This document shows, in pieces, positions 1 to 9,668 of a stretch of DNA of 56,340 nt. Below the pieces are notes generated by a model. That model had not been told where the DNA came from. It saw only the letters and a list, made by a program, of their open reading frames with translations, and ran no database searches. Numbering within the stretch: the stretch's first letter is position 1; each line of letters begins with the position of its first letter. The stretch is from Planctomycetaceae bacterium (lineage in GTDB: Bacteria > Planctomycetota > Phycisphaerae > SM23-33), in the NCBI GenBank assembly GCA_021371965.1, contig JAJFVE010000027.1, positions 1 to 56,340 on the forward strand, in the 5' to 3' direction. The position numbers and the translations under genes were made by a program.

Positions 1-938
1 TGATCGACCGCTCCAAGGCGGCCGACCTCAAGCTGACCGTCCAGCAGATCGCTGATATGCTCCAGACGCTGGTCTCGGGAACGCAGGCTGGCTACTACCG
101 CGACGCCGGCAAGGAATACGACATCCGCGTCATCCTGAAAGACGCCGAGAAACGCGATCTGCAGGACATCCTCGACCTGACGATCACCAACGCCGAAGGT
201 CAGCCGGTGGCGCTGCGCAACGTGCTGAAGTCGACCCCGCGCCTGGGCCCGGTGCTGATCGAACGCGTCAACCGCCAGCGCGTGGTGACGGTGCAGGCCA
301 ATACCGGCCAGCGCGACATGGGCTCGGTGATCGCCGACGTGCAGGCCAAGCTGGCCGCCGTGCCGGTCCCGCGCGACTTCTCCATCGCCTATCGCGGTGA
401 CTATGAAGAGCAGCAGAAGAGCTTCCGCGAGCTGCTGTTGGCCATCGTGCTCTCGCTGGTGCTGGTTTACATGGTGATGGCCTGCCAGTATGAGTCGCTG
501 CGAGACCCGTTCGTGGTGATGTTCTCGGTGCCCCTGGCCGTCATCGGCGTGGTGCTGACGCTCCTGCTGACCCACACGACGTTCAACATGCAGAGCTACA
601 TCGGATGCATCATGCTCGGCGGCATCGTCGTCAACAATGCCATCCTGCTGGTGGACACCATCAACCTGCTGCGCCGCCGCGACGGGATGGAACTGCGGGC
701 GGCCGTCGAAGAGGCCGGGCGGCGGCGTCTGCGTCCGATCCTCATGACCGCCCTGACGACAGTCCTGGGCCTCATCCCCCTGGCGCTGGGCCTGGGCGAC
801 GGCGGCGAGGCGCAGGCCCCCATGGCCCGCGCCGTCGTTGGCGGGCTGGCGACATCCACACTGATCACCCTGGTCTTCGTGCCGGTGATGTACTCGATCT
901 TCGAGCGCAAAGTGCACAAGACCACGCTGGAGTATTAG
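1..938 (+). CDS. RND efflux pump inner-membrane subunit, C-terminal part (5' end outside window)
   Basis: This is the C-terminal third of an RND-superfamily (AcrB/CzcA-like) proton-driven efflux permease. The reading frame is open from base 3, so the start codon lies upstream of the window. The visible part holds the end of the second periplasmic porter domain (text near [16 protein letters not shown] and VTVQANTG) followed by membrane helices. These include the conserved stretch [20 protein letters not shown], then [14 protein letters not shown] and the helix with [12 protein letters not shown], which is the classic helix-11 signature of the family. The final helices follow [18 protein letters not shown]. 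The protein normally works with a periplasmic adaptor and an outer-membrane channel; neither is visible here. The substrate cannot be judged from this part. Confidence 0.93.
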   Translation, partial: IDRSKAADLKLTVQQIADMLQTLVSGTQAGYYRDAGKEYDIRVILKDAEKRDLQDILDLTITNAEGQPVALRNVLKSTPRLGPVLIERVNRQRVVTVQANTGQRDMGSVIADVQAKLAAVPVPRDFSIAYRGDYEEQQKSFRELLLAIVLSLVLVYMVMACQYESLRDPFVVMFSVPLAVIGVVLTLLLTHTTFNMQSYIGCIMLGGIVVNNAILLVDTINLLRRRDGMELRAAVEEAGRRRLRPILMTALTTVLGLIPLALGLGDGGEAQAPMARAVVGGLATSTLITLVFVPVMYSIFERKVHKTTLEY

Positions 939-1031
939 CAGCACGAACGTCTCCACGGGAGAGGTTAGCCTCGGCCCCGATCCGGCTCGGTCTTTTGAGC
1001 CCGGCCTCGCCGCGACTACTATTTATAGAAG

Positions 1032-1526
1032 ATGGAACGCTTTGCCCTGGCCAGAATGTCCGTCGGCGTGGCTATCGGCACGTGGGTGCTGCTGGCGCTG
1101 GGGGTCGGCGCGCCGGTGGCGATTGTCTTTATGACCTCGCCGCAGGCGCAATGGATGGCCCCGGCGGCGGCCGTGTTCCTCTGGAGCATCTTCGCCCTGG
1201 TCTACGGCCTGTGGCGCCCTCGGGAGTTCGTCGTCACGGCAGAGGGGCTGCAGATCGTCTGGCCGTGGCGGGTGCGGACGCTGCTGCGCGGGGAGATCGT
1301 CTCAGTGCGGCCGCTGACGCCCAGCGACCTGGGGCGCACGCTGCGCGTCTTCGGCGCCGGCGGGCTCTGGGGCGGGTTCGGACGCTTCCACAGCCGCAAC
1401 ATGGGCAACCTCGAAATGTACGTCTCGCGCCGCGACGGTATGGTGCTGATCGAACGCACCACCGGACCGGACTTGGTCATCACGCCCGACCGCCCCACCG
1501 AGTTCATCGCCATGCTGAAGGTCTGA
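1032..1526 (+). CDS. Small membrane protein with bacterial PH-like domain
   Basis: A 164-residue protein. Two hydrophobic segments near the N-terminus (about residues 13-33 and 42-60) are followed by a soluble domain that resembles the bacterial PH domain of the bPH_5 type. Supporting text is REFVVTAEGLQIVWPW, then the RTLRVFGAGGLWGGFGRF motif, then LVITPDRPTEFIAML at the end. Such proteins are usually of unknown function and sit in the inner membrane with the PH-like fold in the cytoplasm. There is no good ribosome binding site. A TACTAT box ends 9 nt before the ATG, which suggests a leaderless transcript. The gene converges on the dehydrogenase at 1594. Confidence 0.75.
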   Translation: MERFALARMSVGVAIGTWVLLALGVGAPVAIVFMTSPQAQWMAPAAAVFLWSIFALVYGLWRPREFVVTAEGLQIVWPWRVRTLLRGEIVSVRPLTPSDLGRTLRVFGAGGLWGGFGRFHSRNMGNLEMYVSRRDGMVLIERTTGPDLVITPDRPTEFIAMLKV

Positions 1527-1593
1527 TCCCCGGACGCCATGGCAACTGTTTCTCCGCCACCACGTCCCCGCGGCTTGCGGCTTGGTAATTCCT

Positions 1594-2532
1594 TTATTCT
1601 TCGACGGCGGGGTACTGGGGCTTGCGGCCTTGCAGAACCGCCACGATGTCGAAGACCACGTCGCACATGTTCTCCATCGCCTGGGGCACGCGGGCGGCGA
1701 TGTGCGGGGTGAGGATCGCGCTGGCAATTCCAAACAGCGGGTAGTCTGCCGGCGGCGGCTCGGGGTCGTGGCAGTCGATCGCCGCAGCGGCCAGCTTGCC
1801 GCTGCGCAGGGCAGCCGCCACGTCCGGCACGACCATGCATCCGCCGCGGGCGGCGTTGATGAACTGCGCGCCGTCCTTGAACTGAGCCAACGCGGCGGCG
1901 TTGATCAACCCGCGCGTGGTGGCGTTGAGCGGCGTGTGGATGGTGACGACGTCGCTGGCGGCGTAGAGCTCGGCCTTGTCCACCGCCCGGGCGGGGTAGT
2001 CCAGCTTGATGTCGACGATGTCGTTATACAGCACCGTCATGCCCAGCCCGGCGGCGGCGCGGCCGACGCGGCTGCCGATTCGCCCGGCACCCACGATCCC
2101 CAGCGTCAGCGATGAGAGGAACCGACCGAACGACTGGTTGCGGATGCGGTGGAACTCCTCGCCGCTGACGGGCCCGCCCAGCGGCCAGAACCGCCGGTTC
2201 ATCTGCAGGATCATCGAGATGGTGTAGTCAACGACCGCCCACGTGTTGGCCGCGGGCGTATGCACCACCTCGACGCCGCGGCTGCGGCAGGCGGGCACGT
2301 CGATGTTGTCGATCGCCACGCCCGCGCGGCCGACGATTTTGAGCCTGGAGGCTTTGTCCAGCAGCGCCGAGTCGACGGTCGTGTACGTCCGCACCACCAG
2401 CGCGTCGGCGTCGGCGATGTGATCGCCGACCTGCTCGGGCTTGCACTGCACGACCTGTCCGTGCTCCCGCAGATAATCCATCGCCCGCTTGCTCAGCGGT
2501 TCGGTCACCAGGATGATCGGTTGTGTGCTCAT
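1594..2532 (-). CDS. D-2-hydroxyacid dehydrogenase (phosphoglycerate dehydrogenase-like)
   Basis: A 312-residue NAD-dependent D-isomer-specific 2-hydroxyacid dehydrogenase. The Rossmann motif GIVGAGRIGSRVGR is at about residues 145-158. The catalytic Arg is in NAARGG, the Glu in HDPEPPP and the His in LTPHIAAR, so the Arg/Glu/His triad is complete. The length fits the short form that lacks the C-terminal ACT domain of classical SerA. The substrate could be 3-phosphoglycerate, glycerate/hydroxypyruvate or another 2-keto acid; the sequence alone does not decide, so I give no symbol. No serC or serB is nearby. A TACTCT box ends 6 nt before the ATG and there is no Shine-Dalgarno sequence. Confidence 0.88.
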   Translation of the reverse strand: MSTQPIILVTEPLSKRAMDYLREHGQVVQCKPEQVGDHIADADALVVRTYTTVDSALLDKASRLKIVGRAGVAIDNIDVPACRSRGVEVVHTPAANTWAVVDYTISMILQMNRRFWPLGGPVSGEEFHRIRNQSFGRFLSSLTLGIVGAGRIGSRVGRAAAGLGMTVLYNDIVDIKLDYPARAVDKAELYAASDVVTIHTPLNATTRGLINAAALAQFKDGAQFINAARGGCMVVPDVAAALRSGKLAAAAIDCHDPEPPPADYPLFGIASAILTPHIAARVPQAMENMCDVVFDIVAVLQGRKPQYPAVEE

Positions 2533-2583
2533 GGGGACAGAGTACCAAGCGAGGCGTTCCAGGGGAATAACCGCCTGGAGCGC

Positions 2584-2661
2584 ACGTTAGCAGTCGAGCC
2601 TGCTCGACGCGGTTGTTTCCCCCGACCCAAAACCGCGCGGGGCAAGCCCCGCCGCTAACGT
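2584..2661. repeat. Intergenic inverted repeat, type B (TTAGC...GCTAA palindrome)
   Basis: An inverted repeat with arms at about 2584-2614 and 2631-2661. The outer ends are ACGTTAGC and GCTAACGT. Each arm contains its own small palindrome (GTCGAGCctGCTCGAC on the left, GGGGCaaGCCCC on the right), so the whole can fold as a hairpin of hairpins. The same design recurs at 4039-4111 and inside 36293-36497. It lies between the divergent dehydrogenase and lysA genes. Confidence 0.7.
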
Positions 2662-2725
2662 GGCGCCAACTGGAAACGCGAGACGATTTCTGATTCAATA
2701 CGCACAACCTCGGGAGTAATGCGTT

Positions 2726-4006
2726 ATGGATCGGTTCGAGTACAGAAATGGGTCGCTGTTCTGCGAAGATGTGAAGGTGGCCGATATCGCCGCGGCGGCG
2801 GGCACGCCGGTTTACATCTATTCCGCCGCGACGCTGCGGGACCATTACCAGGCGATGGCCGAGGCGTTCGCGCCGCTGAAACCCACGATCTGCTATTCCA
2901 TCAAGTCGCTGTCGAACCTGCACGTGCTGCGGCTGCTGGCGGGCCTGGGCAGCAGCTTTGACGTCGTCAGCGGCGGCGAGATCGCCCGCGCGATCGCGGC
3001 TGGGGCCGACTGCTCCAAGATCGTCTACGCCGGCGTGGGCAAGACCGACAAGGAAATTTCCGAGGCCATCGCGGCCGGGATCGGCATCTTCAATGTCGAA
3101 TCGGAACCGGAGTTCGAGAACATCTCGCGACTGGCCGCGGCGGCAGGCAAGATCGTCCGCGCTGCCCTGCGGCTCAACCCGGACGTGTACGACACCCAGA
3201 CGCACGCTTACACCGCCACGGGAAAGAAGGACAGCAAGTTCGGCGTCGACATCCACCGCGCGATCACGTTCTTCGAGACCTACGGCCGCGACAAGCACGT
3301 GCGGCTTGACGCCATCCACATTCACATCGGCTCGCCGATCTATTCGGCCCAGCCGTACGTCGAAGCCATCGGCCGCACGCTGACGCTGATCGGGCAGTTG
3401 CGCGAGAAGGGCTTCACCGTGCGGACGCTGGACATCGGCGGCGGGTTCGCGGCGGACTACGAGCAGGGCGCCTCGCCGGCGGCAGCGCGGTACGCCAAGG
3501 CGATCGTGCCGCTGCTAAAGGATGCGGGGCTCGACGTGGTGCTCGAGCCCGGCAGGCAGATCGTTGCCAACGCGGGGATCCTGCTGACGCGCGTGCAGTA
3601 CGTCAAGGATGGGCACGAGCGCAAGTTCGTCATCGTCGACGCGGCCATGACCGACCTGATCCGCCCGGCGCTGTACGGCAGCGAGCATTTCGTGTACCCC
3701 GCGCAGCTTTCCGCCAGCGAGGAGCCGCCGCCGCGGCGGCTGAACTACAAGCCCGCCGGGGCGGTCGAGTCCGACATCGTCGGCGGCGTATGCGAGTCGA
3801 GTGACTTTCTGGCCAAGGCTCGCCCCCTGCCGCCGATGCAGCGCGGCGACCTGCTGACGGTCTTCACCGCGGGGGCGTACGGGTTCGTGATGTCCAGCCA
3901 GTACAACTCCCGCCCACGCGCGTGCGAAGTGCTCGTCGAAGGCAGCACCTGGCGCATCATCCGCCGCCGCGAAACCTACGAAGACCTGATGGCGGCGGAA
4001 AAATAG
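2726..4006 (+). CDS. lysA: Diaminopimelate decarboxylase
   Basis: A 426-residue PLP-dependent fold-III decarboxylase that makes lysine from meso-diaminopimelate in the cytoplasm. The PLP lysine is K60 in CYSIKSLSN. Other family marks are HIHIGSPI, the phosphate-binding glycines in LDIGGGFAADY, EPGRQIVANAG and the active-site cysteine segment VGGVCESSDFL. FTAGAYGFVMSSQYNSRPR near the end holds the substrate and PLP contacts. The length is usual for LysA. The start has a GGGAGT ribosome site 8 nt upstream. It is probably monocistronic; no other lysine genes are in the window. Carboxynorspermidine decarboxylase is a more distant alternative, but the motifs favour LysA. Confidence 0.88.
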   Translation: MDRFEYRNGSLFCEDVKVADIAAAAGTPVYIYSAATLRDHYQAMAEAFAPLKPTICYSIKSLSNLHVLRLLAGLGSSFDVVSGGEIARAIAAGADCSKIVYAGVGKTDKEISEAIAAGIGIFNVESEPEFENISRLAAAAGKIVRAALRLNPDVYDTQTHAYTATGKKDSKFGVDIHRAITFFETYGRDKHVRLDAIHIHIGSPIYSAQPYVEAIGRTLTLIGQLREKGFTVRTLDIGGGFAADYEQGASPAAARYAKAIVPLLKDAGLDVVLEPGRQIVANAGILLTRVQYVKDGHERKFVIVDAAMTDLIRPALYGSEHFVYPAQLSASEEPPPRRLNYKPAGAVESDIVGGVCESSDFLAKARPLPPMQRGDLLTVFTAGAYGFVMSSQYNSRPRACEVLVEGSTWRIIRRRETYEDLMAAEK

Positions 4007-4038
4007 GAACAGTGGAATGCTGCGATCGGGGATTGCAG

Positions 4039-4111
4039 CGTTAGCGGCGGGGCTTGCCCCGCGGGTTGTTCAAACGTGGAAAGACGCGTGGGGCAAGCCC
4101 CGCCGCTAATG
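4039..4111. repeat. Intergenic inverted repeat, type B
   Basis: Left arm CGTTAGCGGCGGGGCTTGCC begins at 4039. The right arm, ending GGGGCAAGCCCCGCCGCTAA, lies at about 4091-4110. Each arm holds a GGGGCTTGCCCC-type palindrome. It sits between lysA and the glycyl radical enzyme gene and matches the elements at 2584 and 36369 in layout. Confidence 0.72.
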
Positions 4112-4185
4112 TCCTCTTAATCCCGCTAATCTCGCCCGCCCCGTCCCGTTTTCTTTACGTCGCTATGTGCTACAATGCTCCGCCT

Positions 4186-6330
4186 ATGGTTGACATCGAC
4201 ACTGATCGAATCGCGCGGTTGCGGCAGGCGATGCTCCAGGGCCACCATGGGCGGCATCGCATCTTTATGCCCACCAACTGGGACGTGCGCGGGCTCGACT
4301 GCTCGCTTGTCGAGCGAAAGGCCCACGCGCTGGCGATGCTCCTCGACCGCATGCCCGTGTTCATCGAGCCCGACGAGTTGATCGTCGGCGGCCGCACCGT
4401 CATGGGGCGGCGCGGGCCGGGGCTTGAAGGCCTGGAACGGCCGCGCGACCCCAGCAAGGACTCGCTGGAATACTGCTGCCCACGATACGCGCGCGACGAG
4501 GAGCTCGATCGCCTCGGCCGCGGCGAAGGCGGCTCGCAGGGCCACTACGTCCCCAACTATCCCAAGGTGATGCGCTTGGGCTTCGGCGGGATCATCGCCC
4601 AGGCGGCCGACCGCCTCGCCCGTGAGACCGTCCCCAGCCGGTGCGACTTCCTCAAGGCCGTCATCGTCATCTTCCAAGGCGCCGCAGGCCTGGCCAACCG
4701 CTATGCGGCGCTGGCCGACGAGCAGGCCCTCGATGCCTCGCCCGAGCGGGCGGCCGAACTGCACGAGATTGCCTCCGCCTGCCGCCACGTGGCCACGCAG
4801 CCGCCGGCAACATTCCACCAGGCCTGCCAGCTCGCGTTCTTCCTGCACCTGGTCACGGTCATCGAGAATTACTCCCTGCTCTCGCAGGGGCGCATGGACC
4901 AATACCTTCTGCCGTCTTACGCCGCCTGCGAAGGCGCCCGCGCCGCACTGCTGCTGCGGTGCCTGCTGATCAAGCTCAACGACATCGGCGACCTCAAACT
5001 CGGCGACGTCTCATACGACGGCATGGACAACGTCATCGTCGGCGGCCTGCTGCCCGACGGCCGCGACGGTGTCAACGATCTGACCTACGCGATTCTCGAC
5101 GCCGCCGGCGAGCTCAAGCTGCCCAATCCGCAGATCGCCGCCCGCGTGCATCGCGGCAGCCCGCCGCGGTACATCCACCGCCTGGCCGAGCTGTCGACGG
5201 GGCACTTCGGGCAACTGGCCTTTTATAACGATGACGCCTTTGTGCCGGCGCTTGAGAGCGTGGGCTACTGCCCCGCCGATGCGCGCGACTACGTCCTCGA
5301 CGCCTGCCAGGACGTCCTCATCGACGGCAAGAGCAGCTTCTTCGTCTTGGCGGCCGTCACGCTGACAGGCATCTTCCAGCAGACCCTCGCTGAGGCCGAC
5401 GACGCCTGGAGCTTCGAGCAGTTGCTCGAGCGCTTCAAGCGGCGCATCGCCGAGAATATCAGCGACTGCGTCCGGCAGTACAATGCCCGCGAGAACGTCG
5501 ATGGCCGCGAAACCATCAGCCCCCTGCCGTTCCTGTCGGGCACGATGGATGACTGCATCGAAAAAGGCCTCGATATCACCCAGGGCGGGCTGCGATTCAA
5601 CGACAAGGGCATGATGGTCAGCGCTCCCGTCACGGCGATCAACAGCCTCGTGGCCGTGCGCGCCGTCGTCTTCGACCGCAAGGAAGCCACCCTCAGCCAG
5701 CTCAAAGCCGCCCTGGCCGCAGACTGGAAGGGCTGTGAGGCGCTGCGTCAGAAATGCCTGGCCGCACCCAAGTGGGGCAACGACGACGACCGCGTCGACC
5801 TGCTGGGCAAGGAGATCGTCGAGTTCGCCTGCCGCGAGATCCTGACCCATCGCACGGGCTGCGGTGCGCGGGTGCTGTCGGGCGTGCATCAGCCGCACCC
5901 TTGGGCGGCGGGCACGTGCTACACAGCCACGCCGGACGGCCGCCGTAGCGGCGAGGGGATCCCCGTCACGCTCAGCCCCGCCAATGGCAGCGACCGCAGC
6001 GGCCCGACCGCCGTGATGAAATCCGTCGCCAAGATCGACCCGATGCTTTCGCAGTGGAACAACGCGCTGCTGATGAGCTTTCACCCTACGGCCGTCCGCG
6101 GCCGCGAGGGCCTGGCCAAGTTCACGCACCTGCTGGAGGCATTCTTCGCGATGGGGGGGATGCAACTGCAGCTCAACGTCGTCAGCGCCGAGACGCTCCG
6201 CCAGGCCCAGCGCGAACCGCAAAAGCACCCCGACCTGGTCGTGCGCGTCTGGGGCATGAGCGCCCGATTCGTCGAGTTGTGCAAAGGCTACCAGGACGAC
6301 GTCATCGCTCGGACGCAGCACCAGTTGTAA
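4186..6330 (+). CDS. Glycyl radical enzyme (pyruvate formate-lyase family), substrate unknown
   Basis: A 714-residue member of the PFL-like glycyl radical enzymes. The C-terminal glycyl-radical motif is RVWGMSA, with the radical glycine at G690, 25 residues from the end. The active-site cysteine is C374 in YVLDACQDVLIDG. Dehydratase and decarboxylase members usually carry Cys-x-Glu here; this protein has Cys-Gln-Asp, and it lacks the Cys-Cys of true PFL. TPDGRRSGEGIPVTLSP and NDKGMMVSAPVTAINSL are typical barrel segments. Such enzymes need a radical-SAM activase, and none is visible in the window. The ATG at 4186 was chosen because the family begins about here. It has no ribosome site but has TACAAT ending 9 nt upstream (leaderless). 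The frame stays open upstream to 4054, but that part runs through a repeat. The enzyme is oxygen sensitive, implying anaerobic metabolism. Confidence 0.9.
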   Translation: MVDIDTDRIARLRQAMLQGHHGRHRIFMPTNWDVRGLDCSLVERKAHALAMLLDRMPVFIEPDELIVGGRTVMGRRGPGLEGLERPRDPSKDSLEYCCPRYARDEELDRLGRGEGGSQGHYVPNYPKVMRLGFGGIIAQAADRLARETVPSRCDFLKAVIVIFQGAAGLANRYAALADEQALDASPERAAELHEIASACRHVATQPPATFHQACQLAFFLHLVTVIENYSLLSQGRMDQYLLPSYAACEGARAALLLRCLLIKLNDIGDLKLGDVSYDGMDNVIVGGLLPDGRDGVNDLTYAILDAAGELKLPNPQIAARVHRGSPPRYIHRLAELSTGHFGQLAFYNDDAFVPALESVGYCPADARDYVLDACQDVLIDGKSSFFVLAAVTLTGIFQQTLAEADDAWSFEQLLERFKRRIAENISDCVRQYNARENVDGRETISPLPFLSGTMDDCIEKGLDITQGGLRFNDKGMMVSAPVTAINSLVAVRAVVFDRKEATLSQLKAALAADWKGCEALRQKCLAAPKWGNDDDRVDLLGKEIVEFACREILTHRTGCGARVLSGVHQPHPWAAGTCYTATPDGRRSGEGIPVTLSPANGSDRSGPTAVMKSVAKIDPMLSQWNNALLMSFHPTAVRGREGLAKFTHLLEAFFAMGGMQLQLNVVSAETLRQAQREPQKHPDLVVRVWGMSARFVELCKGYQDDVIARTQHQL

Positions 6331-6455
6331 CGCCGGGGAGAGCGGGATTACGGGATTGAGAAGATGGGGAAATGCGCATACGCGTGGCCGCCATAGATCA
6401 CGAAGATCGTCCCTCGTTCTTCTCCGTGCCTCTGTGGTCAGTTATCCCTGTTGCC

Positions 6456-6483
6456 CATGGCGACTGCCGTGCGTGTCGCCATG
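6456..6483. terminator. Perfect 9-bp hairpin after the FecR gene
   Basis: CATGGCGAC (6456-6464) and GTCGCCATG (6475-6483) form a perfect stem with a 10-nt loop. It lies 16 nt beyond the stop codon of the minus-strand FecR operon. No T-run follows on the minus strand, so it may be an mRNA 3'-end stabiliser or a Rho-dependent end rather than an intrinsic terminator. Confidence 0.4.
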
Positions 6484-6498
6484 TCGCCTGTCTCAACG

Positions 6499-7383
6499 CT
6501 AGAACCCGTGGGTGATCGAGCCGCCGATGTCGACAGACCCGCCGCTGTTCTCGCCCGATGGAGGGGGGGGCGGTCCCGGACCGGGATTGTTCGTATTGCC
6601 CAGGGGCGAGGAACTGCCGCTGGAGGCGCCGTTCTCGAAGATGCCCCGGCCGCTGCCATTGATGTCCTGCGACCACAGCTCGTTGTTCGTCTGCCCGCCG
6701 CCGGTGTCGCCCATGTTGGTGGTGGTGTTCTGGACGGTCTGGTCGATCGACGTGTCGCCTTGGCCATTGGTCCCCTCGCCGTTGGAAGTGTTCTGGCTGA
6801 AGCCGTTGTTCGTCGTGGTGTTGCTGGTGCCGGTGTTGTTCTGGTGGGCATAACCGGTGTCGGCGTTGTTGGCGGTGTCGGTGTCGGTGCCTGTGATGGT
6901 CATGGTGGCTACCGGCGTGGCGACCTTCAGGTCATTGCGTCCCTTGCTGGGGTCCACCTTGGTGTTGATCGATCCGTACTTAAGCCCCAGCCGCGCCTTG
7001 ATGCCGGTGTTCATCTTGCGAAACTCGGCAATGCCGATCTTGGTGCCGCTCGAGACCGTCGCCGTGCCGCGGTCGGCCAGCTTGAGCACCACCTGCGCGC
7101 CCAGGCCCGTGCGGATCAGCGTCTGCTCGCCCAGCACGTCGCCGGCCTTGAGAGGCTGCCAGGCGGCCCCGGCCTTGGCGGTCTCGAGCTTCTGGGCCGA
7201 GCCCGTCACCGTCACGACCGTGACCTGCAGCGGCGCCAACGGGGCCCCCGCCACGGCGGGCGCCGCGGCTGCGGGGGCAGGCGCCTGAGGCGCTGCGGCC
7301 GGGGCCTGCTGAGCCTGCATCGGCAGAGACAGAGCCAAGAAGCCCAGTGCGATGATGCTGATGATATTGAGCCTGTTGAACAT
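6499..7383 (-). CDS. Secreted FecR-domain protein with Asn/Thr/Gly-rich tail
   Basis: A 294-residue exported protein. The signal peptide covers about residues 1-23 (hydrophobic IISIIALGFLALSLPMQA). A Pro/Ala linker follows, then a FecR domain at about 55-155 with the typical DVLGEQTLIRTGLGAQVVLKL and the SSGTKIGI turn. The last 130 residues are low-complexity Asn, Thr, Gly and Ser, with a proline run near the end, as in surface-exposed planctomycete proteins. No sigma factor or anti-sigma domain accompanies it, so it is not a classical iron-signalling FecR. It is the last gene of a minus-strand operon with the lipoprotein (7500) and barrel (8051). Inference: it binds peptidoglycan or polysaccharide at the surface. 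Confidence 0.8.
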   Translation of the reverse strand: MFNRLNIISIIALGFLALSLPMQAQQAPAAAPQAPAPAAAAPAVAGAPLAPLQVTVVTVTGSAQKLETAKAGAAWQPLKAGDVLGEQTLIRTGLGAQVVLKLADRGTATVSSGTKIGIAEFRKMNTGIKARLGLKYGSINTKVDPSKGRNDLKVATPVATMTITGTDTDTANNADTGYAHQNNTGTSNTTTNNGFSQNTSNGEGTNGQGDTSIDQTVQNTTTNMGDTGGGQTNNELWSQDINGSGRGIFENGASSGSSSPLGNTNNPGPGPPPPPSGENSGGSVDIGGSITHGF

Positions 7384-7499
7384 GGGGAGCGTCTCCGGCA
7401 CGCGTTTGGCATCCGATACGACAATAATAATAGGGCCTGTCCAGCCGTCGGGCCAGAGAATCCGGCGTTGGTCACCGTCTGGCGGCGGCGCTACGAACG

Positions 7500-8039
7500 T
7501 CAATCCTGGGGCTTGTTGACGAGGTTGGGAAATTTGCCTGTGCGGCGGTAGATCTCGGCGCGGTTGAGCACCGCGACGTATTCCATACCGGTGACGGGGT
7601 TGTACTCCACGCCCTCGCCCATCATCGTGTGAAACTGCAACTCCCGCAGGCAGTAGCGCGTCGACGGGCCGCTCAGGTGCATGATCACGCCGCCGCGGAT
7701 GTCGCAGGCCTGGCAGACCATGTATGCCAACTGCCCGCGCGTCAAGGGACGAGTCGCATCGAGGTCCCACTGGCGGCTGACCACGCCCCGCGCGATCAAC
7801 GCGTCGGCCCGCTGCCGGAAGTCGGCGGTCTTGTCCTGGCCCTCGATCACCATCAGCATCCCGCGGAAGGCGTCGTTCTCGCTCACCGCCGGCTGCGAAC
7901 TCATGCGGTCGAGAAAGGCCGCCGAGTCCTCGCCGGGAGGCAGATTCGCCGCCGCGGCGATCCTGTCCGGGCTCTGACAGCCGGCACAAGCGGCCGCCAC
8001 GACCGCCGCCGCAAAGATGTTCCATGCCGCAACCCGCAT
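7500..8039 (-). CDS. Predicted lipoprotein in the barrel-FecR operon
   Basis: A 179-residue protein of unknown family. The N-terminus is a lipoprotein signal (AAAVVAAACAGCQ; cysteine about residue 21). The region REQ-like near residues 95-125, with LTRGQLAYMVCQACDIRGG, recalls the helical core of SLH-type cell-wall domains, but the match is weak. Three further cysteines are present. The start was chosen at the ATG at 8039 because GGAG lies about 8 nt upstream and it follows the barrel gene by only 11 nt. The frame is open further upstream but overlaps that gene. The context suggests an outer-membrane partner of the barrel. Confidence 0.72.
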   Translation of the reverse strand: MRVAAWNIFAAAVVAAACAGCQSPDRIAAAANLPPGEDSAAFLDRMSSQPAVSENDAFRGMLMVIEGQDKTADFRQRADALIARGVVSRQWDLDATRPLTRGQLAYMVCQACDIRGGVIMHLSGPSTRYCLRELQFHTMMGEGVEYNPVTGMEYVAVLNRAEIYRRTGKFPNLVNKPQD

Positions 8040-8050
8040 TGACCGCTCCG

Positions 8051-9472
<1,422 letters not shown>

Positions 9473-9523
9473 GTACGATCCGGTGGACTCTGCCCAAGGC
9501 GAATGCCACAGGCGAACCGCCGT

Positions 9524-9552
9524 AGAGTAGATATCGACGCCAAGGCTGTCAA
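9524..9552 (-). promoter_or_regulatory. Promoter of the barrel-lipoprotein-FecR operon
   Basis: On the minus strand, TTGACA (9552-9547) is a perfect -35 box. A 17-nt spacer is followed by TACTCT (9529-9524). The predicted start of transcription is near 9517, giving a leader of about 45 nt before the ATG at 9472. Confidence 0.55.
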
Positions 9553-9668
9553 TGCTGAAATGTCTTCTGAGCTAAGCCGCTGGGGTCGCTCCGGACACTG
9601 AGGATGTGAGAAGACAAATAACATCTTTCCTCAGGGACCTCAGCGGCGCTACCGATCACTGCCCGGGC

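Noticed and set aside
4054..4185. N-terminal extension of the glycyl radical enzyme
   Set aside because: It translates the type B palindrome; the family starts near 4186.
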